Shown: positions 1 through 8,473 of the stretch, one piece after another
Layout: the number at the start of each line of letters is the position of its first letter
How positions within the stretch are numbered: position 1 is the stretch's first letter
NCBI GenBank assembly: GCA_019739215.1
Contig: JAHHDR010000044.1
Coordinates: forward strand, 1-64,000
Direction: 5' to 3'
Length of the DNA: 64,000 bases
Source of the DNA: Rhizobium sp.
GTDB lineage: Bacteria; Pseudomonadota; Alphaproteobacteria; Rhizobiales; Rhizobiaceae
Notes under the pieces: model-generated
Seen by the model: the letters and a program-made list of their open reading frames with translations, nothing else
Told to the model about the DNA's origin: nothing
Databases searched by the model: none
Program-made: the position numbers and the translations under genes

Positions 1-1172
1 GGTCATCGCCGGCTGCAGCCGCGTCCGCTTCCGCAGGATCCCGAGCCTGCACGCGAGATCGTGGTGCCGGTGGCGGACGCCGCGCCGCAGGCGGTGGCGC
101 CGGACGGCCGGGCGGCCAATGGCCGGCAGCATCACCGGAACTTCCATCCCGAAACGGACGGGCTCTATGCCGCGCTCGATCTCGGCACCAACAATTGCCG
201 CCTGCTGGTGGCCCAGCCGACACGTCCTGGTCAGTTCCGCGTCGTCGACGCCTTCTCCCGCATTGTCCGGCTCGGCGAGGGACTTGGCGCGAGTGGCCGG
301 CTGTCGGACGAGGCGATGGACCGGTCGGTGGAGGCTCTCAGGGTGTGCGCCGCCAAGATCGCGGCCAAGAACATCCGTCGAATGCGCCTGATCGCCACCG
401 AGGCCTGCCGGGCCGCGGTCAATGGCGAGTCGTTCCTGGAGCGCGTGGCCGCCGAAACCGGGCTCGATCTCGAAATCATCAATCGCGAGACCGAGGCGCG
501 GCTTGCGGTTTCGGGCTGCGCTTCGCTGATCGGCCGGGAGGCACGATCGGCGGTGCTGTTCGATATCGGCGGCGGTTCGTCCGAAATCGCCGTGCTGAGG
601 ATCGAGGGCCAGCCGGTCGCCGCGGCTTGCCAATCACATCACTCACTGGACCTCGCTGCCGGTCGGCGTGGTCACGCTGTCCGAGCGCCATGGCGGACGC
701 CATGTCACGCCAGAGATATTCGAGGACATGGTGCGGGAGGTCAGCGGCATGCTCTCCGGCTTCGAGGCGCCGCCGGCCGACGCGTTAAACGGGTCCGATT
801 CGGGATTCCACATGATCGGCACCTCTGGCACGGTCACAACGCTGGCCGGTGTCTATCTCAACCTGCCGCGCTACGACCGGCGGCAGGTGGACGGGCTCTG
901 GATGAATGCCGAGGACGTCCACAGCCATGCAGGATCGGCTGGTCGGGCTCGATTTCGATGCGCGCGCGGCCAATCCCTGCATCGGGCCGGATCGCGCGGA
1001 CCTGGTGCTGGCGGGTTGCGCCATTCTCGAAGCCATCCGGCGCCGCTTTCCGGCAAACCGCATGCGGGTCGCCGACCGCGGCCTGCGCGAGGGACTTCTG
1101 ACCGAGATGATGGCCGATGACGGCGTCTGGCGCCGCGCCCGGCCGCGCCCGCCGTTCCAGAGGAGCAAGTAG
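1..1172 (+). CDS. ppx: Ppx/GppA exopolyphosphatase family, frameshifted
   Basis: Polyphosphate or pppGpp phosphohydrolase of the actin-like ATPase fold, cytosolic. The first phosphate loop (LDLGTNNCRLL) and the second (DIGGGSSEIAV) read in frame 1 up to about 630. The middle part (GTSGTVTTLAG) continues in frame 2 from about 665 to 905, and the C-terminal part reads in frame 3 to the TAG at 1172. Two one-base shifts therefore lie near 630-665 and 905-935. Frame 1 is open back to base 1, so the true start may be outside the window; a GTG at 61 is the first candidate inside it. rlmE begins 3 bases downstream, which suggests co-transcription. Family is clear; exopolyphosphatase versus pppGpp specificity cannot be told. 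Confidence 0.85.
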
Positions 1173-1175
1173 GAC

Positions 1176-1902
1176 ATGGCGAAGCCACCCGGATCGAGCG
1201 GCGGCATGGGCCGCAAGGGCCTGACCCAGCAGATCAAGAAGAAGAAGCTGAAGGAAAGCTCGCGTCGCTGGCTGCAGCGTCACATCAATGACCCGTATGT
1301 GCAGCGCTCGCGCGTCGACGGCTACCGGTCGCGTGCGGCCTACAAACTGCTCGAGATCGATGAAAAAGCATCACATCCTCAAGGATGCGCGGTGGATCAT
1401 CGATCTGGGCGCGGCGCCCGGCGGCTGGTCGCAGATCGCTGCCCGCGTGACGGATTCGACCAACGAGAGCATCCGCGTCGCGGCGATCGACTTTCTCGAA
1501 ATGGATGCGATCCCGGGTGTCCGTTTCCTGCAGATGGACTTTCTCGACGACGACGCGCCCGCAAAGCTGCTCGAGGCGCTCGGTGGCGCCCCGGATATTG
1601 TCATGTCCGACATGGCGGCTCCCACGACCGGGCATCAACGAACCGATCACCTGCGCACCATGCATCTCTGCGAGGTTGCGGCGCATTTTGCGATTGATGT
1701 TCTTGCGGAAGGCGGGCATTTTCTTGCAAAGACCTTCCAGGGCGGCACCGAGCGCGAATTACTCAACCTGCTCAAGCACAATTTCCGTCAGGTCGTGCAT
1801 ATGAAGCCGGGCGCGTCGCGCGCGGAGTCGGTGGAAATGTTCATCCTCGCCAAGGGCTTCAAGGGACGAAAGTCCAGCGTGGCCGACAGCGAGCCGGGCT
1901 GA
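1176..1902 (+). CDS. rlmE: 23S rRNA 2'-O-methyltransferase RlmE (FtsJ/RrmJ), one frameshift
   Basis: Methylates the 2'-O of U2552 in 23S rRNA of the 50S subunit using SAM. The lysine-rich N-terminus and the YKLLEIDEK segment read from the ATG at 1176. From about 1368 the frame changes and gives the SAM loop DLGAAPGGWSQ, then DMAAPTTG, the FLAKTFQGG lysine segment and the KPGASRAESVE end, covering the K-D-K-E catalytic set of the family. The shift sits at a run of five A (1363-1367); four A would restore KHHILK and one 241-residue protein of normal length. The gene is closely linked to ppx upstream. Confidence 0.93.
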
Positions 1903-1935
1903 TCCTCGATCGCCGGCAGGGGATCGGGGGGATCG

Positions 1936-2334
1936 ATGCTGCTCTATGTCACTGCCGGTACCAACAATCTCAAGCGGGCGATCGAGTTCTACGATCCCGT
2001 GCTCACGACGCTCGGCTACGCCAGGCGGGTCACGCGGCATGACGAGGCCGGCTATGCGGAACCGGGTGATACCAGGTGCCGCTACTGGGTCGTCTATCCC
2101 TACGACAAGCAGGAGGCGACGGTGGGCAATGGCAGCATGACGGCGCTCGTCGCCGGCAGCCGCGCCGCCGTCGATGCCTTTCATGCGGCCGCCATGCTCT
2201 ATGGCGGCTCGGACGAGGGGCCGCCCGGGCTCAGGCCGTTTCACGAGAATTTCTACGCGGCCTTCGTGCGCGATCCCGACGGCAACAAGCTCGCAGCGGT
2301 GTGCGAGACGCCGGAACCCTCCGTCACACCTTGA
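1936..2334 (+). CDS. VOC family (glyoxalase-like) protein
   Basis: A 132-residue single-module vicinal-oxygen-chelate protein. The opening beta strand with N-x-L-K-x-A-I-x-F-Y-D (residues about 9-20) and the closing FVRDPDGNKLAAVCE strand are typical of the glyoxalase/bleomycin-resistance fold. The start is an ATG preceded by a G-rich ribosome-binding site at 1925-1930. The metal-binding histidines are not obvious, so the chemistry is unknown; many such rhizobial proteins lack an assigned substrate. Its 3' end overlaps the convergent MFS transporter gene by 11 bases. Confidence 0.8.
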   Translation: MLLYVTAGTNNLKRAIEFYDPVLTTLGYARRVTRHDEAGYAEPGDTRCRYWVVYPYDKQEATVGNGSMTALVAGSRAAVDAFHAAAMLYGGSDEGPPGLRPFHENFYAAFVRDPDGNKLAAVCETPEPSVTP

Positions 2335-3730
2335 TCGGAGGATCGCCGGCGGCCTCGATGCGATGCCCCGACACGTCGCTGCCTGCGCCCGGTGGCAGTC
2401 GCCAGATCGGAATGGCGGCGAGTATGTTCAGCACCGCCACGCAGAGGAACGCGATATGGAATCCGGCCAGCGCGAGTTCCTGGCCGGTGGCGAGGGCGTG
2501 GATCTCGAGCACGATGCCGGCGAAGGCAACGCCCAAGGCGCCGGTGATCTGCTGGATCGTCGCGTTGAGCGCGGTGGCCTGTCCGGTCTGCGGCCGCTCG
2601 ATGTCGGCGAAGCCGAGCACGTTGATGCCGGTGAAGAAGAAAGAGCGGACAAAGCCGGTCATGAACAAGACGACGATCATGACGATATGCGGCGTGTCGG
2701 GATAGAAGAAGGCATTGGCGGCGCTGCCGATTGCCGACAGGGCTGCCGCCGCGAGCAGCGTCCGGCGGAAGCCGAATCGGGCGAACACATGGCGCGCAAT
2801 CGCCTTGGTGAAGAGTGCGCCCGCGGCGGCGGTGAACGTGATCATGCCCGACTGGAAGGCCGTCATCCCGAAGCCGAGCTGCAGCATCAGCGGCAAGAGG
2901 AAGGGCATCGCGCCCATGGCGATCCGGAATATCGTGCCCGACGTCACGCAACTGCGGAAGGTCTCGATGCTGAAAAGGCGCAGTTCCAGCAGCGGGTGAG
3001 GATGGCGCCGGGCGTGCCGGACGAAGAGCAGCAGCGCGAGCGCGCCAACGACCGCCGCAGCGGCGCCGACAAGCGGCGGCAGGGCGGGCATGCTGATGAC
3101 GGAGAGGCCGAAGACCAGGCCGGCCGCTCCGACACCGCTCAGGATGAAGCCCTTGACGTCGACGGGGGGAGGAGACTCGCGTTCGATATGCGGCAGGTAG
3201 ATGGCGGATAGCAGGATGCCAGCGACGCCGATCGGCAGGTTGATGAGGAAGATCCATTCCCAGCTGAAATAGGTGGTGATGAAGCCGCCGATCGGCGGCC
3301 CGACAAGCGGTCCGATGACGCCTGGAATGGTGAACATCGCCATGGCTGAGACGAGTTCGGACTTTTTCGTCGAGCGGAGCAGGATCGCGCGCCCGACAGG
3401 CACTGTCATCGACCCGCCCATGCCCTGGAGGAAACGCGCAAGAACGAAGGCGTGCACGCTGTCGGCGATCGCGCAGAGCAGCGAGCCGGCCATGAACACG
3501 CCGATCGCCCAGAGGAAGACCCGCTTGGCGCCGAACCTGTCCGCCGCCCAACCTGAAAGCGGGATGAAGACGCCGAGCGCCACGAGATAGGAGGTCATGG
3601 CAAGTTTGAGCGTGATCGGACCGACGTCGAGGTCCGCCGCAATGGCCGGCAGGGATGTGGCGATCACGGTGGAATCCATCTGCTCCATGAAGAGCGCGAC
3701 GGCGAGGATGAGGGGGGCGTATCGATGCAC
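2324..3730 (-). CDS. MFS transporter, DHA2 (EmrB/QacA-type) drug:H+ antiporter
   Basis: A 468-residue inner-membrane protein with about 14 hydrophobic segments. Residues 10-30 carry the DHA2 pattern LAVALFMEQMDSTVIATSLP, and motif A appears as GWAADRFGAKRV around residues 60-71. Motif C-like PGVIGPLVGPPIGG follows near residue 140. It probably exports a toxic compound by proton antiport. Translation starts at GTG 3730 without a clear Shine-Dalgarno sequence, and an upstream in-frame stop leaves little alternative. No membrane-fusion partner (EmrA) is adjacent. The substrate is unknown. The gene is convergent with the VOC gene. Confidence 0.88.
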   Translation of the reverse strand: MHRYAPLILAVALFMEQMDSTVIATSLPAIAADLDVGPITLKLAMTSYLVALGVFIPLSGWAADRFGAKRVFLWAIGVFMAGSLLCAIADSVHAFVLARFLQGMGGSMTVPVGRAILLRSTKKSELVSAMAMFTIPGVIGPLVGPPIGGFITTYFSWEWIFLINLPIGVAGILLSAIYLPHIERESPPPVDVKGFILSGVGAAGLVFGLSVISMPALPPLVGAAAAVVGALALLLFVRHARRHPHPLLELRLFSIETFRSCVTSGTIFRIAMGAMPFLLPLMLQLGFGMTAFQSGMITFTAAAGALFTKAIARHVFARFGFRRTLLAAAALSAIGSAANAFFYPDTPHIVMIVVLFMTGFVRSFFFTGINVLGFADIERPQTGQATALNATIQQITGALGVAFAGIVLEIHALATGQELALAGFHIAFLCVAVLNILAAIPIWRLPPGAGSDVSGHRIEAAGDPPIKV

Positions 3731-3816
3731 GGGGAGGACTTGGTCGGCCGTTTAAACTATGGCTGCCGGTATAGCCCTCTTTGCGGCAATGTCATGAGAA
3801 ACCTCATGGCAGGCCA

Positions 3817-4092
3817 TTAAATTTCCGTGATCTCGAAGCGCGCCAGCCGCGCCCGCGCCGCACGGTCCAGTTCGCTTCTGTGCTCCGGTGTGAGATTGCG
3901 CCAGTCGGTATCGGCAAGGGCGGCGGCCATCGCGAACAGCATGTTGCGGTTGATGCGCCGGCCGAAACGGAAGCGCAGCCGGGCATAGGCCTCAACGGCG
4001 CCGATGGCACGGAGGTCGTCAAGCGTATGGATATCGATTTCGGCCAGCCAGGCCGCCGACGTGGGGCCGATGTTGCGGATGGCGCCGGCCAT
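3817..4092 (-). CDS. TfoX C-terminal-domain protein
   Basis: A 91-residue protein beginning MAGAIRNIGPTSAAWL, with the segment HTLDDLRAIGAVEAYARL that marks the C-terminal domain of TfoX/Sxy proteins (helix-hairpin-helix-like). In enterics the full TfoX is a competence regulator; stand-alone C-terminal domains in alphaproteobacteria have no proven role. The ATG at 4092 lies 2 bases after the stop of the upstream terB gene, so the two are an operon and probably translationally coupled. The open frame continues upstream only because terB is frameshifted there. Confidence 0.75.
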   Translation of the reverse strand: MAGAIRNIGPTSAAWLAEIDIHTLDDLRAIGAVEAYARLRFRFGRRINRNMLFAMAAALADTDWRNLTPEHRSELDRAARARLARFEITEI

Positions 4093-4094
4093 GG

Positions 4095-4513
4095 TCAGCC
4101 GGCGCGACGGAACCGGGCGATGGCGCTCCGCTCGATTGCGGCTGCCGTGAGTTTTGTCCAGTTTCGAGCCGCGCGCGCAGCATCTGGAGGAAACGGATCT
4201 CCGTCGCATCGAGATGAAGGTCGGCGGTGGCGATCTCGACCGCCAGCGAATAGGCGGTGTCATAGAGCCGCTGCGGCAGCGTGTCCTTGACGATCTCGAG
4301 GGCGATGTCCATCCCCTCGGGGCCGGCGAGGATTTCCTGCGCATCACGGGCAATGTCGATCAGATCATCCGAATCGAAGCCGTCGAACACCGGCAGGAAG
4401 CTTGCGAGCCGGCCGATGCGCTTGAGTTCGATCTCCGGCATCTTGCCATCGGCTGCGGATATCATCACCATCACGTAGATCAGCGCCTCGTGGATCGTCA
4501 CCTGCTTGGCCAT
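4095..4513 (-). CDS. TerB family tellurite-resistance-like protein, frameshifted
   Basis: A TerB-fold protein of about 138 residues. It has the hallmark MVMISAADGKMPEIEL near the N-terminus (acidic metal-binding D-G-x-h-x-x-x-E) and a second copy of the pattern in the C-terminal half (ATADLHLDATEIRFLQMLR). The ATG at 4513 is preferred over the in-frame TTG at 4522 because GAGGG lies upstream. Near 4150-4172 the frame is lost twice, by probable extra bases in short A runs; the third frame then gives LTAAAIERSAIARFRRAG and a TGA at 4095-4097. TerB proteins are linked to membrane stress and metal responses, but function here is not proven. Confidence 0.75.
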
Positions 4514-4571
4514 ATGTTCCAACCCTCGACATTCTATATGCCGCTTCAGTTAGAACTCGGCGCCCGGCAAA

Positions 4572-5465
4572 TCAAGACGCTTCGGTACCGGAGGCCCACA
4601 TCTCGTCGCGCAACCAGTCGCCGAAGTCCCGGGCCATGCGCGTCGGCTGCGGATGCATGATCAGGCGATAGCAACCGAGTTCCGCCGGCGCAAATCCGGG
4701 AAGGGGCACCAGGATCCCAGCCTGCATCTCGCCGGCAATCAACAATGTCGGCGAGAGAACCATGCCGAGACCGGCCGCAGCAGCGCGGATCGCCGCATCA
4801 TCGGTGTCGAATTCGTGTGTTATCGCGATTTCCTTCTCCGGCACGCCGGATCTTTCCGCCCAGAGTTTCCAGTCCCAGTTGGCCCGGGCGCATTTGAGGG
4901 CAGGGACATCGCCAAGCCGACCCGTGTCGAGATATCCCGATGTCCGGAGCAGCGTCGGCGACAGGACGGCCTGTGACAGGTCGGTGGCGATGGTCATGCC
5001 AGGGCCGTCGTCGCTGCCTGCGCGCTGGTAGTAGATGGCGATATCGGCGGAATCGCCCAGCGTCGCTTTCACACCGCTCGAAGTCTCGATCCGGACCCGC
5101 GCGCCGGGTTGGAGCGTCTTGAAGCTTTCCAGCGCCGGAATGAGCCAGCGCACGCCAAAGGACATCGAGACGCGGATGACGATTTCATTGGTATCCCGAC
5201 GCAGCCGGTCGATGCTTCTTTCGATCATCGTGATCGCCGGGGCGCAATCGTCCAGGAAGCGGCGGCCCTCTTCGGTCAGGTCGATGGAATTGTTGCCGCG
5301 AAGAAAAAGCCGGACTCCGAGTTCGGCCTCGAGTCGACGGATCTGATGGCTCACGGCGCCCGCCGTCACCGACAGTTCCTCCGCAGCCAGCGCGATGCTC
5401 CTGAGGCTCGCGGCGACAGTGAAAACCCTGACAGCGTTCAAAGAGGTGCGGTGCGGCGCTTGCAT
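4572..5465 (-). CDS. LysR family transcriptional regulator (GcvA-like)
   Basis: A 297-residue LysR-type regulator from the ATG at 5465. The N-terminal winged helix-turn-helix is clear (LRSIALAAEELSVTAGAVSHQIRRLE), followed by a periplasmic-binding-protein-like effector domain with GLGMVLSPTLLIAG. An in-frame start at 5513 exists, but it would swallow the repeats at 5467-5499 that look like the regulatory region, so 5465 is chosen. The gene diverges from the EamA exporter gene at 5554, the usual arrangement when a LysR protein controls its neighbour. The effector is unknown. Confidence 0.9.
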   Translation of the reverse strand: MQAPHRTSLNAVRVFTVAASLRSIALAAEELSVTAGAVSHQIRRLEAELGVRLFLRGNNSIDLTEEGRRFLDDCAPAITMIERSIDRLRRDTNEIVIRVSMSFGVRWLIPALESFKTLQPGARVRIETSSGVKATLGDSADIAIYYQRAGSDDGPGMTIATDLSQAVLSPTLLRTSGYLDTGRLGDVPALKCARANWDWKLWAERSGVPEKEIAITHEFDTDDAAIRAAAAGLGMVLSPTLLIAGEMQAGILVPLPGFAPAELGCYRLIMHPQPTRMARDFGDWLRDEMWASGTEAS

Positions 5466-5466
5466 C

Positions 5467-5499
5467 AAATTTTCTCGCTCTGAACGAAAATTTCTCGTT
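5467..5499. promoter_or_regulatory. candidate LysR operator between divergent lysR and eamA
   Basis: Two 11-base direct repeats, AAATTTTCTCG at 5467-5477 and AAAATTTCTCG at 5487-5497, lie 20 bases apart (about two helical turns). The second overlaps an interrupted dyad AACGA-N7-TCGTT at 5483-5499. Position in the 88-base divergent gap next to the lysR start is typical of LysR recognition and activation sites. Binding is inferred. Confidence 0.45.
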
Positions 5500-5553
5500 T
5501 GCTTTTCGGCCAATACTCACAACAAAAGTATGCCAACGCAATGGAGGCCGGCA

Positions 5554-6465
5554 ATGCGGCGCAACTGGACGACAAATGCCGAGGCGATCGGCTGGGTATT
5601 GCTGTCGACGGGGTTGTTCTCGGTGATCTTCGCGTCCGGCAAGTTTGCAGGCGAGACGGCGGCCGTGGTCCAGATCAACTTTCTGCGCGCGGTCGGCGGG
5701 CTGCTGGTCCTGGGCGCGATCGTGGTCTGGCAGGGCGGCCGGTTGGCGTCGTATCACAGCGCGCGGCCCGTGCGACATTTCCTGCGGGCGCTGCTCGGCG
5801 TGTCGGGCGCGGTTCTCGCCGTCCAGTCGCAGGCTGACATGCCCATGGTCGATGCGACGGCGCTGAGCATGCTTTATGTCGTGTTCGTGCTGGTGATGGG
5901 GATGATGTTCTTCCACGAGAGGATCGGGCGCCGGCAGGGATTTGGCATCCTGATATGCTGCCTCGGCGCGGCGGTGGTGATGGGTGCGCGCGGCGCGTTC
6001 CGAAGTTTCGATGCCGCCTATCTTCTGCCGGCATCGTTTGCAGTCGGCGCGGCGTTGCTCTTTGCCTGCGAGGGCATGCTGATCAAGCATCTCGCTACGT
6101 TCGAACGACCGATGGCGCTGTTGCTGCATGTCAGCGTCTTCGCGGTCGCACTGCTGGCGGTTCCGGCCTGGATGGCCTGGAAGCCGCTGCCGCTATGGGA
6201 CTTGCTGATCTATCTGGCGCTCGGCCCGGTTGGCGTCTTCGCCCAATATTGCACGATCCGCGGTTATGGCATGGCGGATATCTCGATCGTCGGGCCGGTC
6301 GATTACAGCTGGCTGATCTTCGCGTCGCTGATCGGCTTCTTCTTCTTTGGCGAGATTCCGACCTGGGGCGTGGCGGGCGGGGCGGCCTTGATCGCCGCCG
6401 GTGGCATCGTGCTGGCGACCGTCAAGCCGGCGCGGGAAAAGCAGCCGACGCTGGAATTTCAATGA
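5554..6465 (+). CDS. EamA family (DMT superfamily) transporter
   Basis: A 303-residue inner-membrane protein with ten predicted hydrophobic segments in two EamA halves; the first half ends around GILICCLGAAVVMGA and the second has the PVDYSWLIFASLIGFFFFGE pattern. The ATG at 5554 is chosen because GGAGG lies at 5543-5547 with good spacing; an ATG at 5530 lacks such a site. It is probably an exporter of amino acids or a related metabolite, under the divergent LysR regulator. The substrate is unknown. It is convergent with the S24 gene, with only 17 bases between stops. Confidence 0.88.
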   Translation: MRRNWTTNAEAIGWVLLSTGLFSVIFASGKFAGETAAVVQINFLRAVGGLLVLGAIVVWQGGRLASYHSARPVRHFLRALLGVSGAVLAVQSQADMPMVDATALSMLYVVFVLVMGMMFFHERIGRRQGFGILICCLGAAVVMGARGAFRSFDAAYLLPASFAVGAALLFACEGMLIKHLATFERPMALLLHVSVFAVALLAVPAWMAWKPLPLWDLLIYLALGPVGVFAQYCTIRGYGMADISIVGPVDYSWLIFASLIGFFFFGEIPTWGVAGGAALIAAGGIVLATVKPAREKQPTLEFQ

Positions 6466-6482
6466 GACTTCCGGCCAGGCGA

Positions 6483-7142
6483 TTACTGGCTGGCCCAGAT
6501 GATGCGGGCGATCCAGTCGATATCGCCCAGGTCGAGCGACCGGCCGGGGTGATCCGGATTGAGCGAGGCAAGCTCGATCGTGCGCGCAGTCTGGCGGGTC
6601 AGCACCTTGGCCATCACCTCGCCATCCCGCGTCTTGACCACCACACGGTCGCCGCGGCGCACCTGCGCGCCGGGCTCGACGATCAGCACGTCGCCGTCGC
6701 GATAGAGCGGCATCATGCTGTCACCTTGCACTTCCAGCGCATAGCATCCGGCCTTCTGTCCGGGCGAGATCGGGAAGTCCACGACGTCCCAGCCCTGGCC
6801 GGCAGGAAATCCGCCGTCGTCGAAGAAGCCGCCGGCGCCGGCCTGGGCAAAGCCGAGCAGCGGGATCGATGATGCCTGCGGCGGGAAATTGCCGTCGGGC
6901 ACCGCGTTGCGCCGCCCGCCCATGAAGCTCATGAAATCCTCGATGCTCGAACCGGTGGCCTCGAGGATCTTGTGGATCGACTCGGTCGAGGGCCAACGCA
7001 GCCTGCCGTCGGCCGAATTGCGCTTGGACTTGTTGAACGACGTGGGGTCCAGCCCCGCCTTGCGCGCAAGGCCGGATGCCGTCAGGTCGTGATGCCTGGC
7101 GAGCTGGTCGATCGCATCCCAGATTTTCTCGTGCGAGAACAT
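6483..7142 (-). CDS. S24 family peptidase / LexA-like phage-type repressor
   Basis: A 219-residue protein with an N-terminal helix-turn-helix (ASGLARKAGLDPTSFNKSKR, about residues 22-41) and a C-terminal S24 autoprotease domain. The Ser-Lys dyad is visible: Ser142 in QGDSMMPLYRDGD and Lys179 in EVMAKVL. A glycine-rich linker (AQAGAGG) contains the likely Ala-Gly cleavage site. Such proteins repress a target and self-cleave upon RecA-dependent damage signalling. No prophage genes are adjacent, so this is the chromosomal, widely conserved rhizobial type. Targets are unknown. Confidence 0.88.
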   Translation of the reverse strand: MFSHEKIWDAIDQLARHHDLTASGLARKAGLDPTSFNKSKRNSADGRLRWPSTESIHKILEATGSSIEDFMSFMGGRRNAVPDGNFPPQASSIPLLGFAQAGAGGFFDDGGFPAGQGWDVVDFPISPGQKAGCYALEVQGDSMMPLYRDGDVLIVEPGAQVRRGDRVVVKTRDGEVMAKVLTRQTARTIELASLNPDHPGRSLDLGDIDWIARIIWASQ

Positions 7143-7213
7143 GTCAGTTCCGTCAGCAGTACGGTCGTCGGCGTGGCGGAATATTATCTTCTCAGCCCAT
7201 GCCCGTAAAGTCC

Positions 7214-7231
7214 AAAAGGAATAAAATCCTT
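7214..7231 (-). terminator. weak hairpin after the response regulator gene
   Basis: On the minus strand a 5-bp stem (AAGGA/TCCTT) with a 6-base loop is followed by a short T run, 13 bases past the stop of the response regulator gene. The stem is short and A/T-rich, so termination is only possible. Confidence 0.3.
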
Positions 7232-7243
7232 GACGACATTGCG

Positions 7244-7897
7244 TCAGGTCGTGCCCGGCGCGGCGCCGATCTTGCCGAGCTGGATCACGGCCTGGGTACG
7301 GCTGTCGACATTGAGCTTGAGCAGGATGGCCGAGACATGAGCCTTGATCGTCGCTTCGGACACGCTGAGCTCATAGGCGATCTGCTTGTTGAGAAGACCC
7401 TCGCCGATCATGCCCAGGACCCGGGTCTGCTGCGGCGTCAGCGTCTTGAGCCGGCCGATGAGATTCTCGATCTCTGGGTCGTTCTCGCGCTCGGCATCGA
7501 AACCCGGCGGCGTCCAGAACCCGCCCTCCAGCACTGTGTCGATCGCCTCGCGGATCTCCTCGATGCCCGACGACTTGGATATGAAGGCCGATGCGCCGAG
7601 CTCGAGCGCCCGGCGGATGGTCGAGGTGTCGTCGCTGGCGGAGATCACGGCCACGGGAATGCTCTGGTGCTCCGCCCGCATCATCATCAGGCCGGCAAGC
7701 CCCGATGCGCCCGGCATCGAGAGGTCGAGCAGCATCAGGTCGGCATCCGGATTGTCTGTTGCCGCCTTGCGGGCGCTGTCGAAATCCGCAGCCTCGACGA
7801 TGCGCGGCGCCGTGCCCGGGCTGACCAGGGCCTGCCGCAGGGCGCCACGAAACAACGGATGGTCATCCGCGATGATAATCGTTGATTCTGAGTTCAT
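7244..7897 (-). CDS. LuxR-type (NarL/FixJ) response regulator
   Basis: A 217-residue two-domain regulator. The receiver domain has the acidic pair ADDHP at the N-terminus, the phospho-acceptor Asp58 in LLDLSMPG, the switch region VISASDD and Lys in SKSSG. The C-terminal LuxR helix-turn-helix (residues about 145-210) includes LTPQQTRVLGMIGEGLLNKQIA and ATIKAHVSAILLKL. The start is an ATG with a purine-rich ribosome-binding site. No histidine kinase is in the window, so it is an orphan by position and its stimulus is unknown. Confidence 0.92.
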   Translation of the reverse strand: MNSESTIIIADDHPLFRGALRQALVSPGTAPRIVEAADFDSARKAATDNPDADLMLLDLSMPGASGLAGLMMMRAEHQSIPVAVISASDDTSTIRRALELGASAFISKSSGIEEIREAIDTVLEGGFWTPPGFDAERENDPEIENLIGRLKTLTPQQTRVLGMIGEGLLNKQIAYELSVSEATIKAHVSAILLKLNVDSRTQAVIQLGKIGAAPGTT

Positions 7898-8125
7898 TCC
7901 TTCCCCCGAATGATCCCGGCTCCTCTTCCGCGATCGTTCGTTGCTGTCCTTGAGTTTCGAGCGTTTACGAAATGGGGTCGTGTTGCAAGGAAAAAAATCT
8001 GCTGTCCCGGGTCGAGATCACGGCGTTCTTGCGCTTTGTCAGGCATAGTGGGGTGACGGTGGACTTCTGTCCTTGAAGCCATGCTCCGGAACGCGCTAGG
8101 ACGCCGGCAAAGAGAGGAATGCGGC

Positions 8126-8473
8126 ATGACAGGCATTATCTACAAGATCGTTCCCGCAGAGCTGTGGGCAGAGGCTGAATCGGCGGGGGTCTTCGGCGGG
8201 GCACCCATCGACCTCACCGACGGCTACATCCATCTGTCGACCGGTGCCCAGGTGCGGCGAACGGCCGAGCTCTACTTCAAGGGCCAGGATGACCTGCTGC
8301 TGGTGGCGGTGGACGGTGACAGGCTCGGCGATGCCCTGAAATACGAAGCGTCGCGCGGTGGCGATCTCTTCCCGCATCTCTATGGTCCGCTTTCGCTCGA
8401 CGCGGTGCTCTGGAGGGTGCCGATGCCGGTGCGCGAGGATGGCCACCACGACTTTCCGGAGGGGATCGACTGA
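8126..8473 (+). CDS. DUF952 domain-containing protein
   Basis: A 115-residue cytosolic protein matching the DUF952 pattern: IYKIVPAELW at the N-terminus, DGYIHLST in the middle and HLYGPLSLDAV near the C-terminus. The ATG at 8126 has GAGAGGA upstream and is preferred over the in-frame ATG at 8081. Function is not established; the fold is related to ADP-ribosyltransferase-like or glutathione-S-transferase-neighbour proteins in some annotations, which is weak. Its TGA overlaps the ATG of pyrD by one base, so the two are co-translated, as seen in other rhizobia. Confidence 0.82.
   Translation: MTGIIYKIVPAELWAEAESAGVFGGAPIDLTDGYIHLSTGAQVRRTAELYFKGQDDLLLVAVDGDRLGDALKYEASRGGDLFPHLYGPLSLDAVLWRVPMPVREDGHHDFPEGID

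Noticed and set aside
2174..3211. 345-codon plus-strand frame through the MFS gene
   Set aside because: Antisense to a clear 14-helix transporter; charged, repetitive translation without family features.
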